Assembly (NCBI GenBank): GCA_012514185.1
Contig: JAAZAT010000089.1
Location: 1-64,000, forward strand
Direction: 5' to 3'
From: Spirochaetales bacterium
GTDB taxonomy: Bacteria; Spirochaetota; Spirochaetia; Sphaerochaetales; Sphaerochaetaceae
Length of the DNA stretch: 64,000 nt
This document shows positions 46,151 through 54,744 of this stretch, piece after piece (position 1 is the stretch's first letter; every line of letters starts with the position of its first letter). A program made the translations under genes and the position numbers. The notes beneath the pieces were generated by a model. The model ran no database searches, was not told the DNA's origin, and was given only the letters and a program-made list of their open reading frames with translations.

Positions 46151-48472
46151 CTACTTGCGTCTTTTCTCGCGATCTCGTTTCTTTCGCTCCTCATTTGCTT
46201 TCAGGAAATCAGCAAAACTGCCGCCTCCGGAAGGAGTTTGGTCAACCAGATGCTGGGATTGGGCCACAGGTTTCCATCCTCCTTTGTTCTCGCTAGTCCG
46301 CTCATTGCGCTCCGAACGGTAGGCGAGATTGCTGGGTCTGACCACCTCGATCACTGTCTCCCAAGTGTAGGAAGCAGCTGCATCGTCCGGCAGGAAAAAC
46401 GCTTGGACCTGTGGTTTCTTTTTCAGTACGACTCGTTTTTTTGCAGCATCAGCTTCAACAGGCGCCACCTTTACCACCACTTTCTTCTTTGGTTCGACAG
46501 GTTTTGGCTCCTGGGGCTTGGGCACTCGCTTCTTGACTTCCATCTCTTCATAACTGCAGGAGAGTTTCTGGCAAAGGAAGTGGTTTTGACCAATCTCATC
46601 GACGACTTTCATCATCGGCGTCTTGCAGTACGGACATGTCTTTGCATCGGGGAAATGGGGAGCGAATACTTCGCTGCTGGAAATCACTTGGCTGACCAAC
46701 GTAGATGCATTGCGCTTGATATCCTCGATGAAACGATCCCCGTCCTCTTTTCCTTCTGCAATATTGCCCAGTCGTTCCTCCCAGCGGCCGGTCAGCTCGG
46801 GCGAACGAAGCTCTTCAGGGGCCAGCCGAACCAACTCTCTTCCCTTGGGGGTGGGCACCAGTTCCTTGCCAGCCCGTTCGATATAGTGATTCTGAATGAG
46901 TTTCTCAATGATGTCGGCACGGGTGGCCGGGGTCCCAAGGCCGTTGGACAGCCGTTTTTTCAAGGAGGCGTCATCCACGAATCGTCCGGCATGCTCCATG
47001 GCAGAAAGGAGTGTGGCCTCGGTATACCGGGATGGGGCGGTAGTGGCAAGCTTCCTGAGTTTGACGGAGTTGATGGTCAGCCCATCGCCCTCCTTCCAGC
47101 TCAACAAAGCAGGGCTTGCCTCATCCTCGTCTCCCGCCGAGACCTGGGCGCTTCGCTTGCCGATCAAGGTTGCGGCGTTTCTCCACCCCTGCTCGACACC
47201 GATGGTCAGCCGGGTCTTGAACCGGCACCCCTCAACCTCGGCGACCAAGGTGGTGGTCCGATAGACATAATCGGGACTGAGCACTTCCAAAAAGCGCAGG
47301 ACGATAAGCTCCCACAAGGCTTTTTCCTGGGCGTTGAGCCGGCCAAGATCCACCCGCTGCTCGGTTGGAATGATGGCATGGTGATCGGTAACCTGCAGAT
47401 CCTGGACAAAACGCTCCTCGTCGATCCGGAACCCTTCCTTGACAAAACGGTCACTCAGGGCCTTGAAGGGTGTATCCTGCAGACTGCGCAGCCTGTCCGG
47501 CAGCGTTGCGACGATATCGGTGGTGATGTAGCGGCTGTCGGTTCTTGGGTAGGTGACGATCTTGTGCTGCTCATAGAGGGCCTGCAGTACATCCAAGGTC
47601 TGTTTGGCGCTGAAATCAAGCAGGTTGTTTGCATCCCGCTGCAACTCGGTGAGGTCATAGGCAAGCGGAGGTTGTTCGCTCTTTTCCACAGTCTCCAGAC
47701 TCACCACCCTGCCCGACTTGCCGACGAGCGAGGTTTCCAGCTGTTTTGCCGTTGCCTCATCGGTGATTCGAATCGAGTCCTCGGTCGGATAATAGGAAGC
47801 GCTGAACTGAGTGAAATCGGCTTTCAAGGTCCAGTAGAATCGCCCACTGAAGGATTCAATCTCATCTTCGCGCCGGGTCATGAGGGCCAATGTAGGTGTC
47901 TGCACCCGACCTGCCGATAGTTTGGCGTCGTAATGACAGGTGAGAGCCCTGGTTACATTCATGCCGACATACCAATCGGCGGCAGCCCTGCTTTCCGCTG
48001 CTTTGTACAGATTGTCGTACAAGCTTGCATCCTTGAGGTTCGCAAACCCTTCCTTGATGGCTTTTTCAGTCTGGCTGCTGATCCAGAGCCTATGGGCGGG
48101 ACCTTGGTAATCGGTGAGCTTCAGAATCCAGCGGGCGACCAGCTCCCCTTCACGGCCGGCATCAGTGGCGATGACTATGCTCTCAATATCAGTTCTTTCG
48201 ATCAAGTTCTTGACAACTGCAAACTGGTCCTTGCTCTGCTCGATGACCTCCTGCTGCAACACAGGCGGCAACATGGGAAGATCACGCAAGGACCATCGCT
48301 TGTAACGCTCGCTGTAAGCAGCAGGCTGGGCCAATTCCACCAGATGCCCCAATGCCCAGGTGACAATGTAGTGTTCTCCCTCAATATACCCGGTTTCCCG
48401 CCTGTAGCAGTTCAGAACACGCGCCAACTCTCTCCCAACACTCGGCTTCTCAGCAAGTACAAGCTTTTTCAA
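46151..48472 (-). CDS. topB: DNA topoisomerase III (type IA)
   Basis: 'KKLVLAEKPSVGRELARVL', 'IATDAGREGELVARWIL', 'SAGRVQTPTLALM', 'ITYPRTDSRYI'-like 'VTYPRTDSRYI', C-terminal zinc-finger 'CPYCKTPM'. Confidence 0.95.
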   Translation of the reverse strand: MKKLVLAEKPSVGRELARVLNCYRRETGYIEGEHYIVTWALGHLVELAQPAAYSERYKRWSLRDLPMLPPVLQQEVIEQSKDQFAVVKNLIERTDIESIVIATDAGREGELVARWILKLTDYQGPAHRLWISSQTEKAIKEGFANLKDASLYDNLYKAAESRAAADWYVGMNVTRALTCHYDAKLSAGRVQTPTLALMTRREDEIESFSGRFYWTLKADFTQFSASYYPTEDSIRITDEATAKQLETSLVGKSGRVVSLETVEKSEQPPLAYDLTELQRDANNLLDFSAKQTLDVLQALYEQHKIVTYPRTDSRYITTDIVATLPDRLRSLQDTPFKALSDRFVKEGFRIDEERFVQDLQVTDHHAIIPTEQRVDLGRLNAQEKALWELIVLRFLEVLSPDYVYRTTTLVAEVEGCRFKTRLTIGVEQGWRNAATLIGKRSAQVSAGDEDEASPALLSWKEGDGLTINSVKLRKLATTAPSRYTEATLLSAMEHAGRFVDDASLKKRLSNGLGTPATRADIIEKLIQNHYIERAGKELVPTPKGRELVRLAPEELRSPELTGRWEERLGNIAEGKEDGDRFIEDIKRNASTLVSQVISSSEVFAPHFPDAKTCPYCKTPMMKVVDEIGQNHFLCQKLSCSYEEMEVKKRVPKPQEPKPVEPKKKVVVKVAPVEADAAKKRVVLKKKPQVQAFFLPDDAAASYTWETVIEVVRPSNLAYRSERNERTSENKGGWKPVAQSQHLVDQTPSGGGSFADFLKANEERKKRDREKRRK

Positions 48473-48635
48473 TGCTCACTCCTCCACACTGCTTGACTAT
48501 ATAACCAAGATTGAGGAAGTGGCAAGGGAGAAAAGTCCAGATTTTATTGCCAGAAACAATTGTTGTTATTGACAAGTGTTTGACAGAACTTCTCATTTTC
48601 GCTATGGTACTCCGTACACCCAAGGGTGGATATGT

Positions 48636-48878
48636 ATGGCTTTTTCTCTTGCATCGCTGTTTGGACTGAAAGCACCCGACACCACACCCAAAACACTGGC
48701 CATTCTCAAGCATCGCTGCCCGCAGAACCACCGCTGCCCTGCAGTAGCGGCCTGTCCGGTAGGAGCCTTGAGCCAGAAAGGACAGAAAGCGCCGACTGTC
48801 GACCGAAGCATATGCATCAACTGCGGAAAATGCAGCCGCTACTGCTTCCCCAAGGCATTGGTGATGAAGAAGGCATGA
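48636..48878 (+). CDS. Small 4Fe-4S ferredoxin-like protein
   Basis: 'CPQNHRCPAVAACPVGAL' and 'CINCGKCSRYCFPKALV'; start at MAFSLASLF. Confidence 0.75.
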   Translation: MAFSLASLFGLKAPDTTPKTLAILKHRCPQNHRCPAVAACPVGALSQKGQKAPTVDRSICINCGKCSRYCFPKALVMKKA

Positions 48879-49438
48879 ACAGAAAAGGATTGCTGCCCAA
48901 GCTTTTCATCATCACCCTGACGTACTTTGTTCTTGGCTTTGTCTCCATACTGTTTGCCAATTTGGCACTCTTATGCATGGCTCTTCCTTTCATCCTGCTA
49001 GCCAAGGCAAAAAAGAAGGTGTGGTGTCAAAACTACTGCCCCCGGGCGAGCTTGCTCACTGTTGCAGGAAAGAAGAAGAACTGGAGGAAAAATCCGGCTT
49101 TGATCACAAGCGGAAAACTCAGGCGCATCATGCTCTGGTACTTCGGGCTCAACCTGCTCTTCATCACCGGCTCAACTGTTCAGGTGGCACTGGGAAGAAT
49201 GGAAGCGATGCCGTACATCAGGCTTTTCATCGCCATCGAGCTCTTCAGCCTACCTCAGCTTCTCACCGTTCAAACCCCTCTTTTCCTTATCCATCTCTCC
49301 TATCGCTTCTATGGCATGATGGCATCGACAACCATCCTTGCCCTCGTCCTTTCACGGCTCTACCGGCCAAGAATCTGGTGTGCCGCCTGTCCGATCGGGA
49401 CACTCAGCGATGCTCTTCTGAAAGCACGGAGAGTATAG
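48875..49438 (+). CDS. 4Fe-4S binding membrane protein (NapH/NosR/YccM-like)
   Basis: Multi-TM with 'VWCQNYCPRASLL' and 'IWCAACPIGTLSDALL'; 4-bp overlap with preceding gene. Confidence 0.8.
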   Translation: MNRKGLLPKLFIITLTYFVLGFVSILFANLALLCMALPFILLAKAKKKVWCQNYCPRASLLTVAGKKKNWRKNPALITSGKLRRIMLWYFGLNLLFITGSTVQVALGRMEAMPYIRLFIAIELFSLPQLLTVQTPLFLIHLSYRFYGMMASTTILALVLSRLYRPRIWCAACPIGTLSDALLKARRV

Positions 49439-49455
49439 TAGAATAGGATTTCATT

Positions 49456-50670
49456 TCAGGAACCAACCCATTGATTCCGACCTTGTTGCTTTGCAGCATA
49501 GAGATTCGAGTCAGTTATCCGAAGGATTTCGGTTTTTGTTTCGTTGCCGTTATAAAGATAATACCCGCTTGAAATGCAGACCTTCAGGCCCGGCAGGTGC
49601 AAAGCACCGGACCAGTCGAAGAGCGCCACGTGTTCATGCAGGCGCCTGACCAAATCGGCAGCCTCATCGGAGGAGACATCCTTGAGGATGAAGAGAAATT
49701 CATCTCCGCCCCATCGGCCGACTGTATCCTGCTTGCGAATGGAGCTGGAAAATATGGATGCAAGCCTGTAGAGCACCAAATCACCGGCCTCATGTCCATA
49801 CGTGTCATTGATGGCTTTGAAATTGTCGATATCGACCATGCTCACCAGCCATCGGCCACTCTCTTTCGACTGTCCCACAAGGCTTTCCAGATAGGCATCC
49901 AAGGCACCCCGGTTGAGTAATCCGGTAAGTCTGTCATGTTCGGCTGTAACCTTCAGCTTCTCCATGGCTGCATCCTTTTCCTGACTTTCCTTGGCTAAAT
50001 CGGAGAGCAATTTGTTATTGGTCAGCATCAGGGTGCAGAAGTTGACGCCGATAAGCAGGGCAAGGGTGAGAAACTGGTTGATCCGCAGCAACGGGGAGTC
50101 GAAGGTTTCCAACAACTCTCCACGCAGCAAAGCGACTACATCCAGAGAAATCCTGAGGATGTTGAACCCTGTCATGATGCTGTAGAGAACAAACAAGAGA
50201 AGGAACGGCTTGAAAAACCATGGATTGCTTCTCAGGTTCTTCCAAATCAGCGACAGGTATCTGGTGGATATGAACAGCACAGCCAATCCATAAATCAGTG
50301 AACGGCCGTACGAATTGGGGATGCTATGGACACTCCAAGCTATGAGCAAAGCAAAGGCAACGAAAAAGCAGTAATAAAACTTCTTGTTGATCGACGTATT
50401 CGTAAAAGCCGCCAATCCGAAGTAAAAACAAACCGCACCACCGCTGGTCAGCACATATCCAAGAACGGTTGCAAATTGCGTATTGGGTAGGAGGGGAGAG
50501 ATGGCAATGGCCTTTCCCACAACCTGCAGAACAAGGTTGATCGTCCAATAGCCCAAGCCTGCGATTCGTTTGTGGTTTCCCAACCAGAGCGAGAAATAGA
50601 ATAAGGCAAACAGTGCATAAAAGAACAGGCTGAAGAAGGCAATGATGGATTGGTCGTAAGGAAACGACAT
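49456..50670 (-). CDS. Membrane diguanylate cyclase (GGDEF domain)
   Basis: N-terminal multi-TM; 'DRLTGLLNRGALDAYL', 'DIDNFKAINDTYGHEAGDLVL', 'GRWGGDEFLFIL'. Confidence 0.93.
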   Translation of the reverse strand: MSFPYDQSIIAFFSLFFYALFALFYFSLWLGNHKRIAGLGYWTINLVLQVVGKAIAISPLLPNTQFATVLGYVLTSGGAVCFYFGLAAFTNTSINKKFYYCFFVAFALLIAWSVHSIPNSYGRSLIYGLAVLFISTRYLSLIWKNLRSNPWFFKPFLLLFVLYSIMTGFNILRISLDVVALLRGELLETFDSPLLRINQFLTLALLIGVNFCTLMLTNNKLLSDLAKESQEKDAAMEKLKVTAEHDRLTGLLNRGALDAYLESLVGQSKESGRWLVSMVDIDNFKAINDTYGHEAGDLVLYRLASIFSSSIRKQDTVGRWGGDEFLFILKDVSSDEAADLVRRLHEHVALFDWSGALHLPGLKVCISSGYYLYNGNETKTEILRITDSNLYAAKQQGRNQWVGS

Positions 50671-50717
50671 AGGCGGATACCCTCTTTATCGGCAGAAGTA
50701 GCCCAAGTATAGGATTC

Positions 50718-51086
50718 TCATGCTGTGAAGTAAAGAACAATGAGTTTTTTAGTTCCCCCGAAGGAAGAGAAACCTATTGTGTTGGATGCAATGTATGGAA
50801 GCATCAGTGCATCATCATACATTTCAATTCTGTTGAATCCAGTTCCAGGAAAGAGGGTGCATCCAAGAACGTTTGAAATACTCTGCCTTGGAGTGCAAAA
50901 TGTGCAGATGGCTCTAAAGATGTCAACGACTCGTGGCTTCGTCCCGTCAACAAAGTAAAAACGCACCCCTTTCAGAGTGCGCCCCTCATTGGACCGGGTA
51001 CTTGAAAGGTCCGCAAACCTAACCACTTCGCCGGTGAACATAAGGAATCGGTTACTTTCAGGTTCACAGACCTGCCACTTCACCAA
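50718..51086 (-). CDS. Low-confidence hypothetical ORF in otherwise unexplained region
   Basis: 122-aa ORF only; motif 'NRFLMFTGEVVRFADLSST' echoed downstream. Confidence 0.3.
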   Translation of the reverse strand: MVKWQVCEPESNRFLMFTGEVVRFADLSSTRSNEGRTLKGVRFYFVDGTKPRVVDIFRAICTFCTPRQSISNVLGCTLFPGTGFNRIEMYDDALMLPYIASNTIGFSSFGGTKKLIVLYFTA

Positions 51087-51486
51087 TCAGAAAAAGTATC
51101 AGCCAGTCATGCAAGGATGTCAATATGTCGGCCAAGCTGGTATGAACTACAGGCTTTTGAGCAAATAATAAGGTTCTCCACCAGAGAGGACCCTAGGCTA
51201 CTCGGAAGGCGTACCAGCCTCCGGACTTCGCCGCTAAGGATATAGTAATCCCATTATGACAAACGGCAAAGATGGATTCAAGTAGTGTACAATCCTATTG
51301 CAGTAAAGGAATTCGTGAGATACTAATAAATTAGGAGTTATGGGGAAAATTCATCTTTCGCATGCAATTGACTTTTGCTCAAAGTTTTTATTCATTCAAA
51401 TATTTGTACTTTCAGTACAGATAATTCAAATTCCTTGACTTGCTTGCAAAGGCGGTATATAGTCAAAAGCAACGAAAACGAAGTAA

Positions 51487-51666
<180 letters not shown>

Positions 51667-51683
51667 GCCAACCAGTTTGGTTG

Positions 51684-51716
51684 AGAGACAGCGGATTCTG
51701 CTGTCTCTTTTTTTTT
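51684..51716 (+). terminator. Rho-independent terminator after ferredoxin
   Basis: AGAGACAGC-GGATTCT-GCTGTCTCT followed by a T run. Confidence 0.9.
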
Positions 51717-51733
51717 GAAAAACAGGAGAGTTC

Positions 51734-52399
51734 ATGCAAAGTGATGGAAACACAATCGGTGCTTCGGTGATGTTCATCGGACTGTTGCTCGGGTTTTTTC
51801 TCTGTTTCTACGGCTATGTTGCAAAACGGCTTTTGGTAAGCATCCGAAGTGTTTTTGCAGGCAGCCTTGTTTTCCTCGCCCTTGCCCTCCTGGTATTCCA
51901 AAGACCGTCCCTGCTGACAAGCCTTGCATCACGGGCGGTCCTCTTTGAGCTGTGGAACGTCATGTTCATCGAATTGGATTATCAGGGAGTATTGATCAAC
52001 CTGCTCTCCTTCTGTATCGGGGGTTTGCTCCTTTTTTACCTATCCAGAAGAAAGTCGTTTGCCGCCCGCCTTATCGTAGCCTCCTTCACCGGCTTGAGCA
52101 TGGGTATGGCAATCTTTCTGCTCGTCCGAAGCTTCCTGCCCTTGCAGACCAGCTTCATCATGTTTCTGGTGTTGCAGGTCATCATCCTCGCCTACAGCCT
52201 CATCCGGTTCGACTCCTATATTTCCCTAGAAAGCGCCGTTGCAGGCTCCTTGCTTGTTTCTTACCTGCTCTCCAGCTTCTGGTATCTGGATTTCTGGCTC
52301 TTCTTCAGCATGTGGGCGATTCTCGCATTCTTGGGAATCCTCAACCAATTGCACAGGCTTGGACGACCAAAACCGGAGAAGGAACAAAAGAATGGATAA
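51734..52399 (+). CDS. Hypothetical membrane protein
   Basis: 221-aa multi-TM ORF upstream of and overlapping xseA. Confidence 0.7.
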   Translation: MQSDGNTIGASVMFIGLLLGFFLCFYGYVAKRLLVSIRSVFAGSLVFLALALLVFQRPSLLTSLASRAVLFELWNVMFIELDYQGVLINLLSFCIGGLLLFYLSRRKSFAARLIVASFTGLSMGMAIFLLVRSFLPLQTSFIMFLVLQVIILAYSLIRFDSYISLESAVAGSLLVSYLLSSFWYLDFWLFFSMWAILAFLGILNQLHRLGRPKPEKEQKNG

Positions 52400-53588
52400 C
52401 CTGCTTGCAACCGAGCTTTCCGTCTCCGAGCTTACCAGCTTGATCAAGCAAACCCTTGAACAGGGGTTCTACGGCCTGAAAGTCACCGGAGAAATCTCAA
52501 ACTTCCGTCCCTCCTCGAGTGGACATTGGTTCTTCACCCTCAAGGATGCGTCATGTTCCATCAGTGCCGTCATGTTCAAAGGCTCAACCTGGAAGGTGGA
52601 TTTCACCCCCCAGGAGGGAGACAAGGTTACCGTGACCGGAGGATTGGATGTCTACGGAGCTCGGGGAACCTATCAGCTGAAGTGCGATACCATGGAGAAA
52701 TCTGGATTCGGTCAGATTCTGGCCATGCTGGAGATGCGCAAGCGCCACTATGCGTCCTTGGGCTATTTCGATGAGAAATCCAAGAAAGCAATTCCCAAGC
52801 GTCCGCTTCGGGTCGGTGTGGTGACAAGCCCCACCGGGGCCGCCTTACAGGACATCCTCAATATCCTGGAAAGAAGAGCCCCCTCGCTTGATGTATTGGT
52901 CCTTCCGGCAACCGTCCAAGGAGAGGGTGCGGCATCCTCGATTGCGAAGCGCATCCAACAAGCCAACAACCTTCTGCTCTGCGATGTTCTGATCGTCGGT
53001 CGTGGAGGCGGTTCGATCGAAGATTTGCTGCCCTTCAGCGAGGAGAGCGTGATCGAGGCGATTCATGCTTCAGAAATTCCGGTAGTCAGTGCAGTCGGCC
53101 ATGAGATCGACTGGGCGCTCTCGGACTTTGTCGCAGACTTGCGCGCTCCCACCCCGTCCGCTGCAGCTGAATTGGTCAGTCAAGGATATCTGGATTACCG
53201 CAATCAGGTGGCACATTTGCATGTACAGCTGCAAAGGAGCATCGAGAACCGGCTCTTGCTTGCGGAGAGCAAAATCAGACGATTCGACACCAAGGCGATG
53301 GAGGCAAGAATCGGAAGCATCATCAGCGCCAAGGAGTATTTGCTCGCAAATGCAGGCAATACTTTGGTCATCGCCCAAAAACAACTGCTGAAAAGCTATG
53401 CAGGACGGGTGGAACTTGCCATCAGAGAGTTGCAAGCCCTCAGTCCCCTTGCTATACTTGCGCGAGGCTATGCGGTCGTACAAAACCAGGAAGGAAAGCT
53501 TGTCGCATCCAGAAAGCAAGCAGAACCTGGCTCTTTGCTTACGCTGACATTCACCGATGGGAGCCGAAAGGCACTGGTAAAGGAGTAA
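52392..53588 (+). CDS. xseA: Exodeoxyribonuclease VII large subunit
   Basis: 'LSVSELTSLIKQTLEQGFYGLKVTGEISNFRPSSSGHWFFTLKD', 'RVGVVTSPTGAALQDILNIL', 'VGRGGGSIEDLLPFSEE'. Confidence 0.96.
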   Translation: MDNLLATELSVSELTSLIKQTLEQGFYGLKVTGEISNFRPSSSGHWFFTLKDASCSISAVMFKGSTWKVDFTPQEGDKVTVTGGLDVYGARGTYQLKCDTMEKSGFGQILAMLEMRKRHYASLGYFDEKSKKAIPKRPLRVGVVTSPTGAALQDILNILERRAPSLDVLVLPATVQGEGAASSIAKRIQQANNLLLCDVLIVGRGGGSIEDLLPFSEESVIEAIHASEIPVVSAVGHEIDWALSDFVADLRAPTPSAAAELVSQGYLDYRNQVAHLHVQLQRSIENRLLLAESKIRRFDTKAMEARIGSIISAKEYLLANAGNTLVIAQKQLLKSYAGRVELAIRELQALSPLAILARGYAVVQNQEGKLVASRKQAEPGSLLTLTFTDGSRKALVKE

Positions 53589-53590
53589 CG

Positions 53591-53800
53591 ATGAGTTTTG
53601 AAACAGATATTTCCAGAATCGAGGAGATCGCCCAGAAACTCAACGCCTCCGATACATCCCTTGAAGAGAGCATCGCTCTGTTCGAGGAGGGAATGCGCCT
53701 GGCAAAGGCTTTGGAAAAAGCACTGGCCGAGGCGAAGCGCAGCGTAGAGATTGTATTGGGCGACGACCCCCGGGAAGCTGAAATAACCGTCCTGCAATAG
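53591..53800 (+). CDS. xseB: Exodeoxyribonuclease VII small subunit
   Basis: 'FETDISRIEEIAQKLNASDTSLEESIALFEEGMRLAKALEKALAEAKRSVEIV'. Confidence 0.93.
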   Translation: MSFETDISRIEEIAQKLNASDTSLEESIALFEEGMRLAKALEKALAEAKRSVEIVLGDDPREAEITVLQ

Positions 53801-53811
53801 AGGCACCAGCA

Positions 53812-54684
53812 ATGACAGACAACCAGAAGAAGATCATCTTCCTCATCCAATGTGAGGATCGCAAGGGCATACTCAGCGCCACCTCGACGTGGTTTTTCCA
53901 GCGCAGCTACAATATCGTGCACTGCCAACAGCACACCGACAATATTGAAGGCCGCTACTTCATGCGCATCGAACTCGACATGCGCGATCTCAAGACCACC
54001 CGAAAGGAGCTTGAAGAGGACTTCGGACGGTTTGCCAAGGAGTACAACCTGACGTGGGAATGCCACTACAGCGACTACAAGGCCCGGGTCGCCATCATGG
54101 TCAGCAAGACCAGCCACTGCCTGTACGACCTGATCGCCCGCAAGAACGAGGGCGACCTGAAGTGCGATATTTCTCTGATCATCAGCAATCATCCCGACTT
54201 GGAAATAATCGCCAACCAATTCAGGATTCCTTTCTACTATCTGCCGGTCACAGCAGAGACCAAGGCCGAACAGGAAGCGAAAGTAATGACCCTTCTGAAG
54301 CGTTTTGACATCGACTTGGTAGTCCTTGCCCGGTATATGCAAATCCTCAGCCCGAATTTCACCAGCCAGTGGCACGCAAAAATCATCAACATACACCATG
54401 GATTCCTTCCCGCCTTCCAAGGCGCAAACCCGTATCGGCAGGCATATGAGCGCGGGGTGAAGATGATCGGGGCGACAGCCCACTATGCAAGCGAGGAACT
54501 CGACCAGGGGCCGATCATCGACCAAGATGTCGTGCGGGTGAACCACGAACTCAGCCCCAACGGCCTGAGGGATGTGGGAAAAGACGTCGAGCGCAGGGTC
54601 CTGGCCAAGGCGGTGCAGGCTCATCTTGAGAGCAGGATCATCCTGTTCAAGAACCGCACCATCGTATTCGATGTAGAGAGATAA
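53812..54684 (+). CDS. purU: Formyltetrahydrofolate deformylase
   Basis: N-terminal ACT 'IIFLIQCEDRKGILSATSTWFFQRSYNIVHCQQHTD'; 'LARYMQILSPNFTSQWHAKIINIHHGFLPAFQGANPYRQAYERGVKMIGATAHYASEELDQGPIIDQDVVRV'. Confidence 0.96.
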   Translation: MTDNQKKIIFLIQCEDRKGILSATSTWFFQRSYNIVHCQQHTDNIEGRYFMRIELDMRDLKTTRKELEEDFGRFAKEYNLTWECHYSDYKARVAIMVSKTSHCLYDLIARKNEGDLKCDISLIISNHPDLEIIANQFRIPFYYLPVTAETKAEQEAKVMTLLKRFDIDLVVLARYMQILSPNFTSQWHAKIINIHHGFLPAFQGANPYRQAYERGVKMIGATAHYASEELDQGPIIDQDVVRVNHELSPNGLRDVGKDVERRVLAKAVQAHLESRIILFKNRTIVFDVER

Positions 54685-54692
54685 CACACCAA

Positions 54693-54712
54693 AGGGGGCC
54701 GATCGGCCCCCT
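54693..54712. terminator. Perfect palindromic hairpin between convergent purU and amt genes
   Basis: AGGGGGCCGATCGGCCCCCT, GC-rich 20-nt perfect palindrome. Confidence 0.75.
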
Positions 54713-54744
54713 CTTCATGTGCTGTTCATCATTTTTTTATTCAA

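Noticed and set aside
46010-47920. 636-aa plus-strand ORF
   Set aside because: Lies antisense to topB, which has unmistakable topoisomerase motifs; composition resembles a shadow ORF.
53551-54687. 378-aa minus-strand ORF
   Set aside because: Antisense to purU and xseB, both strongly supported.
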